NCBI RefSeq assembly: GCF_014653945.1
Contig: NZ_BNAU01000001.1
Location: forward strand, 806,001-870,000
Length of the DNA stretch: 64,000 nt
Direction: 5' to 3'
Source of the DNA: Amycolatopsis deserti
Lineage (GTDB): Bacteria; Actinomycetota; Actinomycetes; Mycobacteriales; Pseudonocardiaceae
The notes under the pieces were generated by a model, which searched no databases, had not been told where the DNA came from, and saw only the letters and a program-made list of their open reading frames with translations. Shown here in pieces: positions 44,492 through 52,728 of this stretch. The translations under genes were made by a program, and so were the position numbers. Positions within the stretch are counted from its first letter, which is position 1. Every line of letters begins with the position of its first letter.

Positions 44492-45166
44492 TCAGCTGGT
44501 GCCGGCACCTCGCGCGACGCGGTGGAGGCGCGCGAGGTCGTGGAGCACCAGCATCCCGCCGGACCGGCCGATGAGTCCCTCTGCCCGCAGGTCCTTGAGC
44601 AGCCGGGTGACCACCTCGCGGACGGTGCCGATGGCGTGGGCGAGATCCTGTACCGACGACCGCACCACGATGGCGTCGCCCTGGCGGACGGCGAGATCGA
44701 GCAGGTGGTGCGCGAGCCGTTGCCGCAGCGGCGCCAGGACGTTCTCCGCCAGCAACGACACGCTCGCGTAGTGCGCCTCGCGAAGCCCGTTGATGACGGC
44801 CCGGGACATCGTGGGGTCCGTCTCCAGCAGCGCGCCGACCTCGTCCCGGCGAAAGACCAGGACGCGGGAGTCGAGGACGGCCTGCGCTCCGGCCGCGACG
44901 CTCGTCGCGCCGTCCTGCGGCCCCAGGTGCGGAACACCGAACGCCGCGCCGGATTCCGCGTACCGCACGGTCACCTGCCGGTGCCCGGAGGTCACGTAGA
45001 CCCGCAGCATGCCGTCGATCACCAGTCCGGCCTGGCTCTCGCCCGGCGAGGCCGGCAGAGGGCGCCCGGCGAGGAGAGTCACCTCCTCCGCGGTGCGGAG
45101 CAACCGAGCGCGCCCGTCGGTGGACAGGCAGGCGAAGTCGCTGCCTGTCCACACCTGTTCGATCAC
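44492..45166 (-). CDS. Crp/Fnr-family transcriptional regulator
   Basis: 224 residues: cyclic-nucleotide-binding-like barrel at ~10-125 and a winged helix-turn-helix at ~150-215 (VQDLAHAIGTVREVVTRLLKDLRAEGLI). No Cys cluster as in Fnr. GTG 45166 with GAGGAGG upstream. Last gene of a minus operon of SDR, VOC protein and transporter, so it likely regulates that operon and perhaps the divergent CapA/monooxygenase operon. The effector is unknown. Confidence 0.88.
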   Translation of the reverse strand: MIEQVWTGSDFACLSTDGRARLLRTAEEVTLLAGRPLPASPGESQAGLVIDGMLRVYVTSGHRQVTVRYAESGAAFGVPHLGPQDGATSVAAGAQAVLDSRVLVFRRDEVGALLETDPTMSRAVINGLREAHYASVSLLAENVLAPLRQRLAHHLLDLAVRQGDAIVVRSSVQDLAHAIGTVREVVTRLLKDLRAEGLIGRSGGMLVLHDLARLHRVARGAGTS

Positions 45167-45197
45167 GCCCGGTCCTCCTCCCGCGGTGCCGGCGCCA

Positions 45198-46541
45198 TCA
45201 GCGGGAAGTCCCGGTTGGGGTGGCCTGGCTCGCGGGCTCGGCCACCACGGGATCGTCCACCCGGCGCACCAGCCTGCCGGCCAGGAGGAAGGCGAGCAGG
45301 CTGATCAGCGGCACGGCGACGAACAGCAGCGAGACCGACACCGTCGTGCCGGTCCCGGTGAGCAACGCGGTCGACAGCAGGGGCGTCAGGCCTCCGCCCA
45401 GGATCGAGCCCAGGGTGTAGCACAACGACGAGCCGCTGTAACGGACGCTCGTCGGGAACATCTCCGTCAACAGGGACGGCAGGGTCCCGCCCATCAGCGA
45501 ATTCGCCAGCACCGGCACGGCCAGCGCGAGCAGGATCAAGGGGATCGCGCGCGAGTCCATCAGCAGGAACATCGGGAAGGCCCAGGCGATCGCCAGGACC
45601 GCGCCCGCGGCGAACGTCCTGCGCCTGCCGACGACGTCTCCGCCCAGCCCGCCCAGCAGGGTCGTGCCGATCCAGAGGACGCTCACACCGGACAGGCACC
45701 ACAGCATCGTGGTGGTGCTCAACCCCAGGGTGGTGACCCCGTACTGCACCAGGAACAGGGAGACGAGGTAGCCCAGGGCGCCTACCGCGATCGACCCGAA
45801 ACCGCCGACGAGCACCTGCCGCCACGAGGTGCGGAACACCTCGAGGACCGGCAGCTTCTTCACCTCGTCCGCTGCCTTGACCCGCGCGAACTGCGGGCTC
45901 TCCGCGAACCGCAGCCGGATGACCAGCCCCACCACGATGAGGACCGCGCTCGTGAGGAACGCGATGCGCCAGCCCCAGGACACGAACGCCTGCCGGGACA
46001 TCGACGAACTGAGGACCAGGAACACCAGTTGCGAGAGCAGGATCCCGGTGGGGAGGCCGATCTGGGGGAACGAGGCGTACAGCGCGCGGCGGCGTGGCGG
46101 GGCGTTCTCCAGGGCCATCAGGACCGCACCGGACCACTCGCCCCCGACGCCGACCCCCTGCACGAGCCGGAGAACGACCAGCAGGATCGGCGCCCAGATC
46201 CCGATCTGCGAGTAGGTGGGCAGCACGCCGATCAGGGTCGTCGCGATGCCCATGGTGAGAAGCGCGAACACGAGCATGGACTTGCGGCCCACCCGGTCGC
46301 CGAAGTGCCCCATGACGATTCCGCCCACGGGGCGTGCGATGAAACCGACGGCGAACGTGCCCAGCGCGGCGAGCGTTCCGCTGGCCTCCGAGAACTGCGG
46401 GAAGAATTCGGTCCGGAAGACGAGGGTCGCGGCGAGGCCGTAGATGAAGAAGTCGTAGTACTCGATGGTGGTGCCGATGTAGCTGGCGAGGGCGATTCGA
46501 CCCGCACTGGGCGGGGCGACCGGTTCGTCATGCCCGGGCAT
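45198..46541 (-). CDS. MHS-family MFS transporter
   Basis: 447 residues, about twelve membrane segments. ASYIGTTIEYYDFFIYGLAAT and MGHFGDRVGRKSM are very close to the same regions of the transporter at 20019. AAGGAG precedes ATG 46541, which overlaps the VOC gene end by 14 bases. Expected to import an organic acid for the neighbouring operon. Confidence 0.9.
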   Translation of the reverse strand: MPGHDEPVAPPSAGRIALASYIGTTIEYYDFFIYGLAATLVFRTEFFPQFSEASGTLAALGTFAVGFIARPVGGIVMGHFGDRVGRKSMLVFALLTMGIATTLIGVLPTYSQIGIWAPILLVVLRLVQGVGVGGEWSGAVLMALENAPPRRRALYASFPQIGLPTGILLSQLVFLVLSSSMSRQAFVSWGWRIAFLTSAVLIVVGLVIRLRFAESPQFARVKAADEVKKLPVLEVFRTSWRQVLVGGFGSIAVGALGYLVSLFLVQYGVTTLGLSTTTMLWCLSGVSVLWIGTTLLGGLGGDVVGRRRTFAAGAVLAIAWAFPMFLLMDSRAIPLILLALAVPVLANSLMGGTLPSLLTEMFPTSVRYSGSSLCYTLGSILGGGLTPLLSTALLTGTGTTVSVSLLFVAVPLISLLAFLLAGRLVRRVDDPVVAEPASQATPTGTSR

Positions 46542-46995
46542 CGTTGATCTCCTTCCGCGGCGCGCTGGGGGCCGGCTGCCGGAACTGGTACCTGACGCCG
46601 TCACAGCTCTCGGGCGTCGTGAAGAAGGTCGTGCAGTCCGGGCGGACCTTGACCGGCCCGTCCAGCCGGACACCGTGGGCCTCGAGCTTCCCCCTGGTCC
46701 GCTCGGCGTCGTCGACGTCGAAGGCGATGTGCTCGATGCGTGCGGCATCGGATCCGAGCCGGGATTCCCGTCGCACCGGGTCGGAGTAGTCGATGAGTTC
46801 GAGATGGACCGGGCCGCAGTCGACCATCGCGACCCTCCCGGCCCCCGGACCGAGGTCCACGATTTCGCGGACCCGCAGGTCCAGAACGTCGCGCATGAAC
46901 CGAGCGGCCTCGTCGATGTCGTCCACCACGATCCCGACGTGGTGAACGCGGAGATCACCACCGCGGTCCGCCGTGGTGTCTGCGGGGGTACTCAT
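46528..46995 (-). CDS. VOC-family protein (glyoxalase/methylmalonyl-CoA epimerase-like)
   Basis: 155 residues, two beta-alpha-beta-beta-beta repeats: RVHHVGIVVDDIDEAARFMRDVL ... HLELIDYSDP and RIEHIAFDVDDAERT ... VRYQFRQP. His and Glu at the usual metal positions (HHVGI, HLELI) are kept. The N-terminal half resembles methylmalonyl-CoA epimerase. ATG 46995 was chosen because GGAG lies eight bases upstream; ATG 47010 has none. An epimerase, lyase or dioxygenase role cannot be distinguished. Confidence 0.8.
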   Translation of the reverse strand: MSTPADTTADRGGDLRVHHVGIVVDDIDEAARFMRDVLDLRVREIVDLGPGAGRVAMVDCGPVHLELIDYSDPVRRESRLGSDAARIEHIAFDVDDAERTRGKLEAHGVRLDGPVKVRPDCTTFFTTPESCDGVRYQFRQPAPSAPRKEINDARA

Positions 46996-47085
46996 GGATT
47001 TCGACTCCATTCGTGCGTCGTGCCTGACGGAGCGATGATCGGCACGCGGCGGGACCGCGGACAGAGACTTTCGTTCCGGCCCGGC

Positions 47086-47865
47086 CTAACGCGCGGTGTA
47101 GCCGCCGTCGATGACGATGTTCGTACCGGTGATGAACGAGGCGGCATCGGAGACGAGGTAGAGGGCGGCCTCGACGATGTCCTCGGGGCGGCCGAGGCGC
47201 TTGACGATCTGCGGCTCGAGCAGCTGCCTGCGGATCGCCGGGTCGGCGAAGAAGGCGGCCGTCGACTCCGACTCGACGGATCCCGGACTGATGCAGACCG
47301 CCCGGATGCCGTGCGGTCCGCCTTCGTCGGCCAGGTCCCGCGTCATCCCGATGACGGCGGCCTTGGCGGCGCTGTGCGCGATCCCGCTGCCACCGTTCAG
47401 ACTGATCAGGCCGGCCGTCGAGCCGACGTTGAGCACGACTCCGCCGCCGCGGGCGACGAGGTGTGGCCATGCCGCATGGGTCACCGTGAAGACCTGGTTG
47501 AGTTCACGGTCGATGCTCCAGCGCCACTGCCCGGGGGTCAGGGTGGCGATGCCGCCCAGCGCGAAGGCGCCCGCGTTGTTGTAGACGATGTCGATGCCGC
47601 CGTGCCGGTCGGCGGCATCGTCCACCCAGGTCCGGACGGCGGCATCGTCGGTCAGGTCGAGCGAACCGTTGCCGGTCATGGTCCCGCCGGCGACCTCGAC
47701 CTGCCGCTGCGTCGCCGCGAAGCCCTCGGTCTTGATGTCCGCGCCGACTACGACCGCGCCCTCCTCGGCGAACCGCCGTGCCGCCACCCGCCCCTGCCCG
47801 CCGCCGACGCCGGTGATCAGCGCTACCCGCCCGGCCAGCCTGCCCTGGTTCTGTGTCGACGTCAT
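47086..47865 (-). CDS. SDR-family protein with His in place of catalytic Tyr
   Basis: 259 residues. The cofactor motif TGVGGGQG (18-25), YNNAG (95-99), and Ser149 are normal, but the YxxxK site reads HSAAK, with His164 in place of Tyr and Lys168 retained. The end (FITGTNIVIDGGYTAR) is typical. ATG 47865 has AAGGA at good spacing. Loss of the acid-base Tyr either abolishes classical activity or marks a changed chemistry. First gene of the transporter/Crp operon. Confidence 0.85.
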   Translation of the reverse strand: MTSTQNQGRLAGRVALITGVGGGQGRVAARRFAEEGAVVVGADIKTEGFAATQRQVEVAGGTMTGNGSLDLTDDAAVRTWVDDAADRHGGIDIVYNNAGAFALGGIATLTPGQWRWSIDRELNQVFTVTHAAWPHLVARGGGVVLNVGSTAGLISLNGGSGIAHSAAKAAVIGMTRDLADEGGPHGIRAVCISPGSVESESTAAFFADPAIRRQLLEPQIVKRLGRPEDIVEAALYLVSDAASFITGTNIVIDGGYTAR

Positions 47866-48077
47866 GTTCCAGTCCTTCGTCATCACATGGGGTGCCGGAC
47901 GGAGCAGCCGATCTGCCCGCGGTGGCCCCGGGCGCGCACCCTATGCGGGCCGCGGCACCTGAGTGGACGGACATTTGTTCCTTGTTCGCACGGCCCGCTT
48001 CCTCGGACGATGTCCCCATCCGCCGCCCCGGAACTCCTCGGGTAACCGGCGTTGTCCGTCGACGCAAGAGGTGATCC
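47866..48077. promoter_or_regulatory. Divergent promoter region, SDR operon / CapA-like operon
   Basis: 212 bases between two divergent starts. No copy of the CTACGTCA motif and no strong dyad is evident. Regulation of this half of the window therefore looks separate from the 11-37 kb regulon, possibly through the Crp-type protein. Confidence 0.35.
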
Positions 48078-49271
48078 GTGAGCCAGCCCGGCCCCGCCGT
48101 CGTTCTCGCCACCGGGGATGTCTTTCCCGATCTGGAGGACAATGAGGCGGCGTTCCAGCCCCTGGTACCGCTCTTCGAGGAGGGCATCGTCTTCGGCAAC
48201 TGCGAGGGGGTCTACACCGATCGGCCTGAGCTGGCGCCGTCGCGCGTGGCGTACGGCGGCACGGCCCGCGCACGTGGCGAGATGTTCGGCCGGGTCGGCT
48301 TCGACGTGATGACGCTGGCCAACAACCACATGATCGACGGCGGCTACACCGGCCTGACCGACACCATGGAGCTCCTGCACGGTCAGGGCGTGCTCACCAC
48401 CGGCGCCGGCCGCGATCTGGCCGAGGCGACGACCGCGGCGATCGTGGAGCGCGACGGCCGGAAGGTCGCGTTCCTGGGCTTCTGCGCGGAGTTCCCGATG
48501 GGATACGAGGCCCGCGAGGCCCGTCCCGGGATCGCTCCACTGCGCATCGAGACGGTCTACCGCAATCCGCTGCCGGGATTCTGGCAGCCGGGACTGGATC
48601 CAGAGGTGCTGACGATCCCGCTGGAGTCGGACGTCGAGCGGATCCACGCCGCCGTCGACCGGGCGCGCGAGCAGGCCGACCACGTGGTCGTCGCGTTTCA
48701 CTGGGGCTCGAACACCGAGGCCCGCGAGGTGTTCGTCCCGGAGTCCAGGACGCACACCAAGGTCTACCGCGACGCCGTCCAGTCCTACGAGCTGGACATC
48801 GCCCGGGCGACCGTCGACCGCGGCGCCGACGCCGTGGTCTGCCACCACCAGGCCAGCCTGCGGGGCATGGAGGTGCACCGGGGCAAGCCGATCTTCTACG
48901 GGCTCGGTGTGCTCATGCACCACTTCCACCGCACCGGCGGGCAGACCCGCAGCGACCACAAGATCATCACTTCCTGGGACGAGGAGACCTACCCCTACTG
49001 GCCGTTCCGCAAGCCGGAGGCGCTGCTGTCCGGGGTCGCCGTCCTGCGTTTCTCCGCCGACGGAGTCACCACAGGCTTCGTTCCCGCGCTGATCAGACCG
49101 GATGGCAGCACAACGCCACTGGCCGCCGACGATCCCCGCGCCGAAGACGTCGCCCGCCACCTCGATCGGCTGAACGAGTTCGAAGGCTTCGACACCGTGT
49201 TGTCGCGGGACCGGTGGCGCGACTGGCGCCTGCTGACGGTCAAGACGTCCGCCGCCGGCCCGGGCGCCTGA
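48078..49271 (+). CDS. CapA/PgsA-family metallophosphatase-like protein
   Basis: 397 residues. ATGDVFPD, FGNCEGVYTD, TLANNHMIDGGY, VAFHWGSNTE and the CHHQASLRGMEVHRGKPIFYGLGVLMH block give the calcineurin-like fold of CapA proteins, otherwise linked with poly-gamma-glutamate capsule. There is no signal peptide or anchor and no capsule gene here. GTG start with AGAGG upstream. Heading an operon of flavin monooxygenases, it may act on a glutamylated or phosphorylated small molecule; unknown. Confidence 0.8.
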   Translation: MSQPGPAVVLATGDVFPDLEDNEAAFQPLVPLFEEGIVFGNCEGVYTDRPELAPSRVAYGGTARARGEMFGRVGFDVMTLANNHMIDGGYTGLTDTMELLHGQGVLTTGAGRDLAEATTAAIVERDGRKVAFLGFCAEFPMGYEAREARPGIAPLRIETVYRNPLPGFWQPGLDPEVLTIPLESDVERIHAAVDRAREQADHVVVAFHWGSNTEAREVFVPESRTHTKVYRDAVQSYELDIARATVDRGADAVVCHHQASLRGMEVHRGKPIFYGLGVLMHHFHRTGGQTRSDHKIITSWDEETYPYWPFRKPEALLSGVAVLRFSADGVTTGFVPALIRPDGSTTPLAADDPRAEDVARHLDRLNEFEGFDTVLSRDRWRDWRLLTVKTSAAGPGA

Positions 49272-49324
49272 CACCGCGACGGTCGGCATCATCCTTCCCG
49301 CTCGGCTCGACAGGAGAGGTCACC

Positions 49325-50437
49325 ATGGGCGTTGGTTCGGTTCTCATCGTGGGTGGTGGTATCGCGGGGCTCACCGCCGCCGCGGCGCTCGGCAGGACAG
49401 GCGTCCGCTGTGAGGTCGTCGACCTGACCGGAGGCGCGGAGGGCAGCGGCCTCGGCGTCCAGAACCGGGGCATCGATGCGCTCCATGCGATCGGCGCGCT
49501 CGACGAGGTGGTGGCGATCGGCGCGGCCTACGATCAGGCCCCGCTGCGGTTCTTCGATGCCGCGGGTGATCTCGTCTCGGCCCCGCCGGTCCCGCCGCGC
49601 CCGGACGGCAAGCCCTCGTACCTGATCGTCTACCGCCCCCGGCTGGCGGAGATCCTCCGCCGGTGCGCGGAGCGGGCCGGCGCGACCGTCCGGATCGGGG
49701 TGAGCATCGACCGTCTCGACCAGCACGCAGACCGTGTCGACGTCGGGTTCACCGACGGCACCCGGGGAAGCTACGACCTCGTGGTGGGTGCGGACGGGCT
49801 GCGGTCCACCGTGCGGCGAATGGTCTTCGGCGACGAGGTCCGGCCGCTGTCGACGGGCACGGTCAGCCTCCGCTGGCTGCCGGTGGGCGCGCCACGCGGC
49901 GAGGCCGGTTTCTACTACGGCCAGGACACCGAGATGGTCGTGGTGCCGATGCACGACGACATGACCTACGTGAGTGTCCAGCACCCCGACGACAGCCTGC
50001 TCAGCGATGCCGAGGGGCGCGCGCTGCTGCGCAAGAAGTTCGAGCAGTTCAGCTCCCCCTACCTCACCGCGCTGGCCCGGGGGCTCACCGACGACCAGTC
50101 CGTGCTCGTGCGGAGGTACGAGTGGCTGATGGTGGACGGGCCGTGGCACCGGGGCCGCGTCGTCCTCATCGGCGACGCCGCACACGCGACGACCGCCCAC
50201 CTCGGTTCGGGTGGGGTGATGGCCTTGGAGGACGCCGTGGTCCTGGCGGAGGAGATCGCCTCCGGCGAGCCCTTGGAGGTCCTGCTCGACAGGTTCCATT
50301 CCCGGCGTTTTCCCCGGTGCCACACCGTGGTGGAGACGAGCGTCCGGCTGTCCGGGATGCAGCGCGACGGCGCGTCCGCCGACGAAATGGGCGCCGTGCG
50401 CTGGCCGGCGTTGCAGCTGCTCAGCCGGCCCTACTGA
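49325..50437 (+). CDS. FAD-dependent aromatic monooxygenase (PHBH/UbiH type)
   Basis: 370 residues. N-terminal VLIVGGGIAGLTAAAAL for ADP, the middle DG motif as VVGADGLRSTVRR, and the FAD ribityl motif RVVLIGDAAHATTAH are complete. Group A flavin monooxygenase that hydroxylates a phenolic ring with NAD(P)H and O2. GGAGAGG before ATG 49325. A badly decayed paralogue lies at 59955. Followed by two SnoaL-like genes. Confidence 0.9.
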   Translation: MGVGSVLIVGGGIAGLTAAAALGRTGVRCEVVDLTGGAEGSGLGVQNRGIDALHAIGALDEVVAIGAAYDQAPLRFFDAAGDLVSAPPVPPRPDGKPSYLIVYRPRLAEILRRCAERAGATVRIGVSIDRLDQHADRVDVGFTDGTRGSYDLVVGADGLRSTVRRMVFGDEVRPLSTGTVSLRWLPVGAPRGEAGFYYGQDTEMVVVPMHDDMTYVSVQHPDDSLLSDAEGRALLRKKFEQFSSPYLTALARGLTDDQSVLVRRYEWLMVDGPWHRGRVVLIGDAAHATTAHLGSGGVMALEDAVVLAEEIASGEPLEVLLDRFHSRRFPRCHTVVETSVRLSGMQRDGASADEMGAVRWPALQLLSRPY

Positions 50438-50448
50438 GAGGAGACGCC

Positions 50449-50829
50449 ATGCAGACGTCCACCGAGGTGGCCGTGGAGTACCTGCGGCGGTTCGCGTCGC
50501 GGGACTTCGCCGGTGCGCTCGCGCTCACCGCCGACGACGCGACCTACCGGTCGGCCGACGGAGCCGAGCATGGCAAGGAAGCGACGGCCCAGCTCTACGG
50601 CATGCTCGCGACCCTGTTCACCGACCTGCGGGTCGACGTGCTCGGCACGACGGCCGAAGGCGCTCGGGTCGCCGTCGAGGCCGTGGTCGAGGGCTCGCTG
50701 ACGAACGGCGGTCACTACCGCAACAGCGTCCACTACTTGTTCGTCGTCGACGGCGGGCGCATCACCAGCACCCGCGAGTACTGCGACACCAAGCCCGCCG
50801 AGGCGTTCTTCCAGGCGGCGCAGGGATGA
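50449..50829 (+). CDS. SnoaL/NTF2-like protein
   Basis: 126 residues, NTF2-like cone fold: AVEYLRRFASRDFAGALAL at the start and a terminal TREYCDTKPAEAFF strand typical of SnoaL-like ketosteroid-isomerase relatives. Starts 12 bases after the monooxygenase stop and overlaps the next gene as ATGA. Role could be an isomerase, dehydratase or small subunit for the oxygenase step; unknown. Confidence 0.8.
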   Translation: MQTSTEVAVEYLRRFASRDFAGALALTADDATYRSADGAEHGKEATAQLYGMLATLFTDLRVDVLGTTAEGARVAVEAVVEGSLTNGGHYRNSVHYLFVVDGGRITSTREYCDTKPAEAFFQAAQG

Positions 50830-51371
50830 CCGTCGACACCGCCGCGCTGGAGCGCCTCCTCGCCGAGGCGGAGATCCGGGCGGTGTCGAACCGGTTCGCG
50901 CGCGGATGCGACCGGCTGGACTTCGATCTCGTCCGGTCGTGCTTCTTCGCGGACGCGCTCGACGACCACGGCGTGTACGTGGGCGATGTCGACGGCCTGA
51001 TCGAGATGCTCCGCCAGGTGCTTCCGCCGGAGATCGCCACCACCCACTTCCTCGGCCAGCAGGAGTACGAGTTCGTCTCCCCGGACGTCGCCTACGTGGA
51101 GACACTCGTGCTCGCCCGCCACCGGCAGCCGCCCCGGCACGGGCACGGTCTCCGCGACGCGGTGGCCTTCGGTCAGTACAGCGACCGGTTCGAACGGCGG
51201 AACGGCGAGTGGCGGATCGCGCACCGGGTGACGATGTTCCTGCCCAGCCGGATCGACACGGTCGTCGAGGACTTCCCAGCTCCGCCGGACGCCGCGGCTC
51301 CGCCCCGCGGCACGAGTGACGCCGGCCGGCTCGTCCGGCCGGAGTCCGTCAACCGGGTGCGGGTGCCGTGA
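50826..51371 (+). CDS. SnoaL-like / ring-hydroxylating small-subunit-like protein
   Basis: 181 residues. ALERLLAEAEIRAVSNRFARGCDRLDFDLVRSCFFADALDDHG is the characteristic opening of SnoaL_4 proteins, with Asp/His positions and a DRFERRNGEWRIAHR end strand. ATGA overlaps on both sides show tight coupling with the gene before and after. Catalyses an isomerisation, hydration or decarboxylation in relatives; not resolved here. Confidence 0.8.
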   Translation: MTVDTAALERLLAEAEIRAVSNRFARGCDRLDFDLVRSCFFADALDDHGVYVGDVDGLIEMLRQVLPPEIATTHFLGQQEYEFVSPDVAYVETLVLARHRQPPRHGHGLRDAVAFGQYSDRFERRNGEWRIAHRVTMFLPSRIDTVVEDFPAPPDAAAPPRGTSDAGRLVRPESVNRVRVP

Positions 51372-52679
51372 TGGGCGAGCACGACACGATCCTGATGCTG
51401 TGCCACATGAGTCTCGGCGGCGGCCACCTCGCGGCCTGGCGGGATCCCGCCGCGCCGGAGGACCCGGGTCTCAACCTGCCCGCGCTCGTCCGCTCGGCGC
51501 GCAAGGCCGAGGAAGCCGCGCTGCACGGCGTGTTCATCGCGGATTCCCTGGCGCTGTGGGGTCGATCCGCGGAGGCCCACGCCCGGTCAGCCACCAACTC
51601 GCATTTCGAGCCGATGACGCTCTGCGCGGCGCTGTCCCAGGCCACCGAGCGGATCGGGTTCGTGATCACCGGCAACACCACCTACAACACGCCCTACAGC
51701 CTGGCCCGCGCGTTCGCCTCGCTCGATCACCTGTCGGGTGGGCGCGTGGGGTGGAACGTGGTGACCTCGGGCAACCCCGCCGAGGCCGGGAACTTCGGTG
51801 GGTCCCCCGTCGGTCCGCCGGACCGGTACGAGCGTGCGGCGGAATTCGTCGACGTCGCACGGGGGCTGTGGGACAGCTGGGAGGACGACGCGTTCGTCCG
51901 GGACCGGCAGGAAGGGGTGTTCCACCGGCCCGGGGCGCTGCACCCGCTCGAGCACGAGGGCAAGCACTTCTCGGTGCGCGGGCCGCTGTCGATCGCGTCC
52001 TCCGCAGGGGCACCCGGTGCTCGCCCAGGCGGGCTCGTCGCCGACGGGTCGGGCGTTCGCCGCGACGTACGGCGATCTCGTCCTGTCCATGCAGCCGACC
52101 GTCGCGGCCGCACGCCGGTTCTCCGGAGAGAGCAAGGACCTGGCGGCGGACAACGGGCGCCGGCCGGCGCCCGTCAAGATTCTGTCGAACACCGCGCTGG
52201 TCCTCGGCCGGAGCCAGGACGAGGCGGACGAGCGGCTGGCGCTGCTGGACAGTCTCGTCGACCCGGTCCCCGGGCTGGAGAGCCTGTCGGTGCTGCTGTT
52301 CCACGACGTCACCGGCTATCCGCTCGACGAGCCGCTGCCCGGCATCCCGGTGACCGAGTCCGGGAGCACGGGGGTCCAGCAGCACTTCCTGGCGCTCGTC
52401 CGCGAGCAGGGGCTGACGTTGCGCCAGGCGATGCAGGTGTCGGCCCGCGCGGGGGCGAGGGCCTTCTCGGCGCGGGCCTTCGCCGACCACGTCGAGAAGT
52501 ACGTGACGACGGGCGCGGCCGACGGCTTCAACCTGGTCTTCGCCGATCTCGGTCCGTCGCTCGACGTGCTGGCCGCCGAGGTCGTCCCCGAACTGCGCCG
52601 GCGTGGCCTGTTCCGATCCGGCTACCGGGGCGCGACCCTGCGCGAGAACCTCGGACTCCCGCGGCCGAGCAGCCCCTGA
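51371..52679 (+). pseudogene. LLM-class flavin monooxygenase with a frameshift
   Basis: Homology to the NtaA/DszA group of FMN-dependent monooxygenases spans two frames. The first runs from the ATG at 51371 to about 52000 (AWRDPAAPEDPG, GFVITGNTTYNTPYSLARAFASLDHLSGGRVGWNVVTS). From about 52003 to 52679 the homology continues in another frame (PPQGHPVLAQAGSSPTGRAFAATYGDLV onward to the natural end). One base in the TCCTCCGCAGG stretch near 51999-52009 is extra, or two are missing. Full length would be about 436 residues. A sequencing error would restore an intact gene. Confidence 0.8.
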
Positions 52680-52700
52680 GACCCGGTGGTCGTGCGGCCG

Positions 52701-52714
52701 GCCGGCGCGCCGGC
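52701..52714. terminator. Possible bidirectional terminator, weak
   Basis: A 14-base palindrome GCCGGCGCGCCGGC in the 49-base gap between the convergent LLM oxidoreductase and ATP-grasp genes. Overlapping GGCCGG repeats could form alternative stems. Support is position more than structure. Confidence 0.35.
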
Positions 52715-52728
52715 TTCGGTACCCGCCC

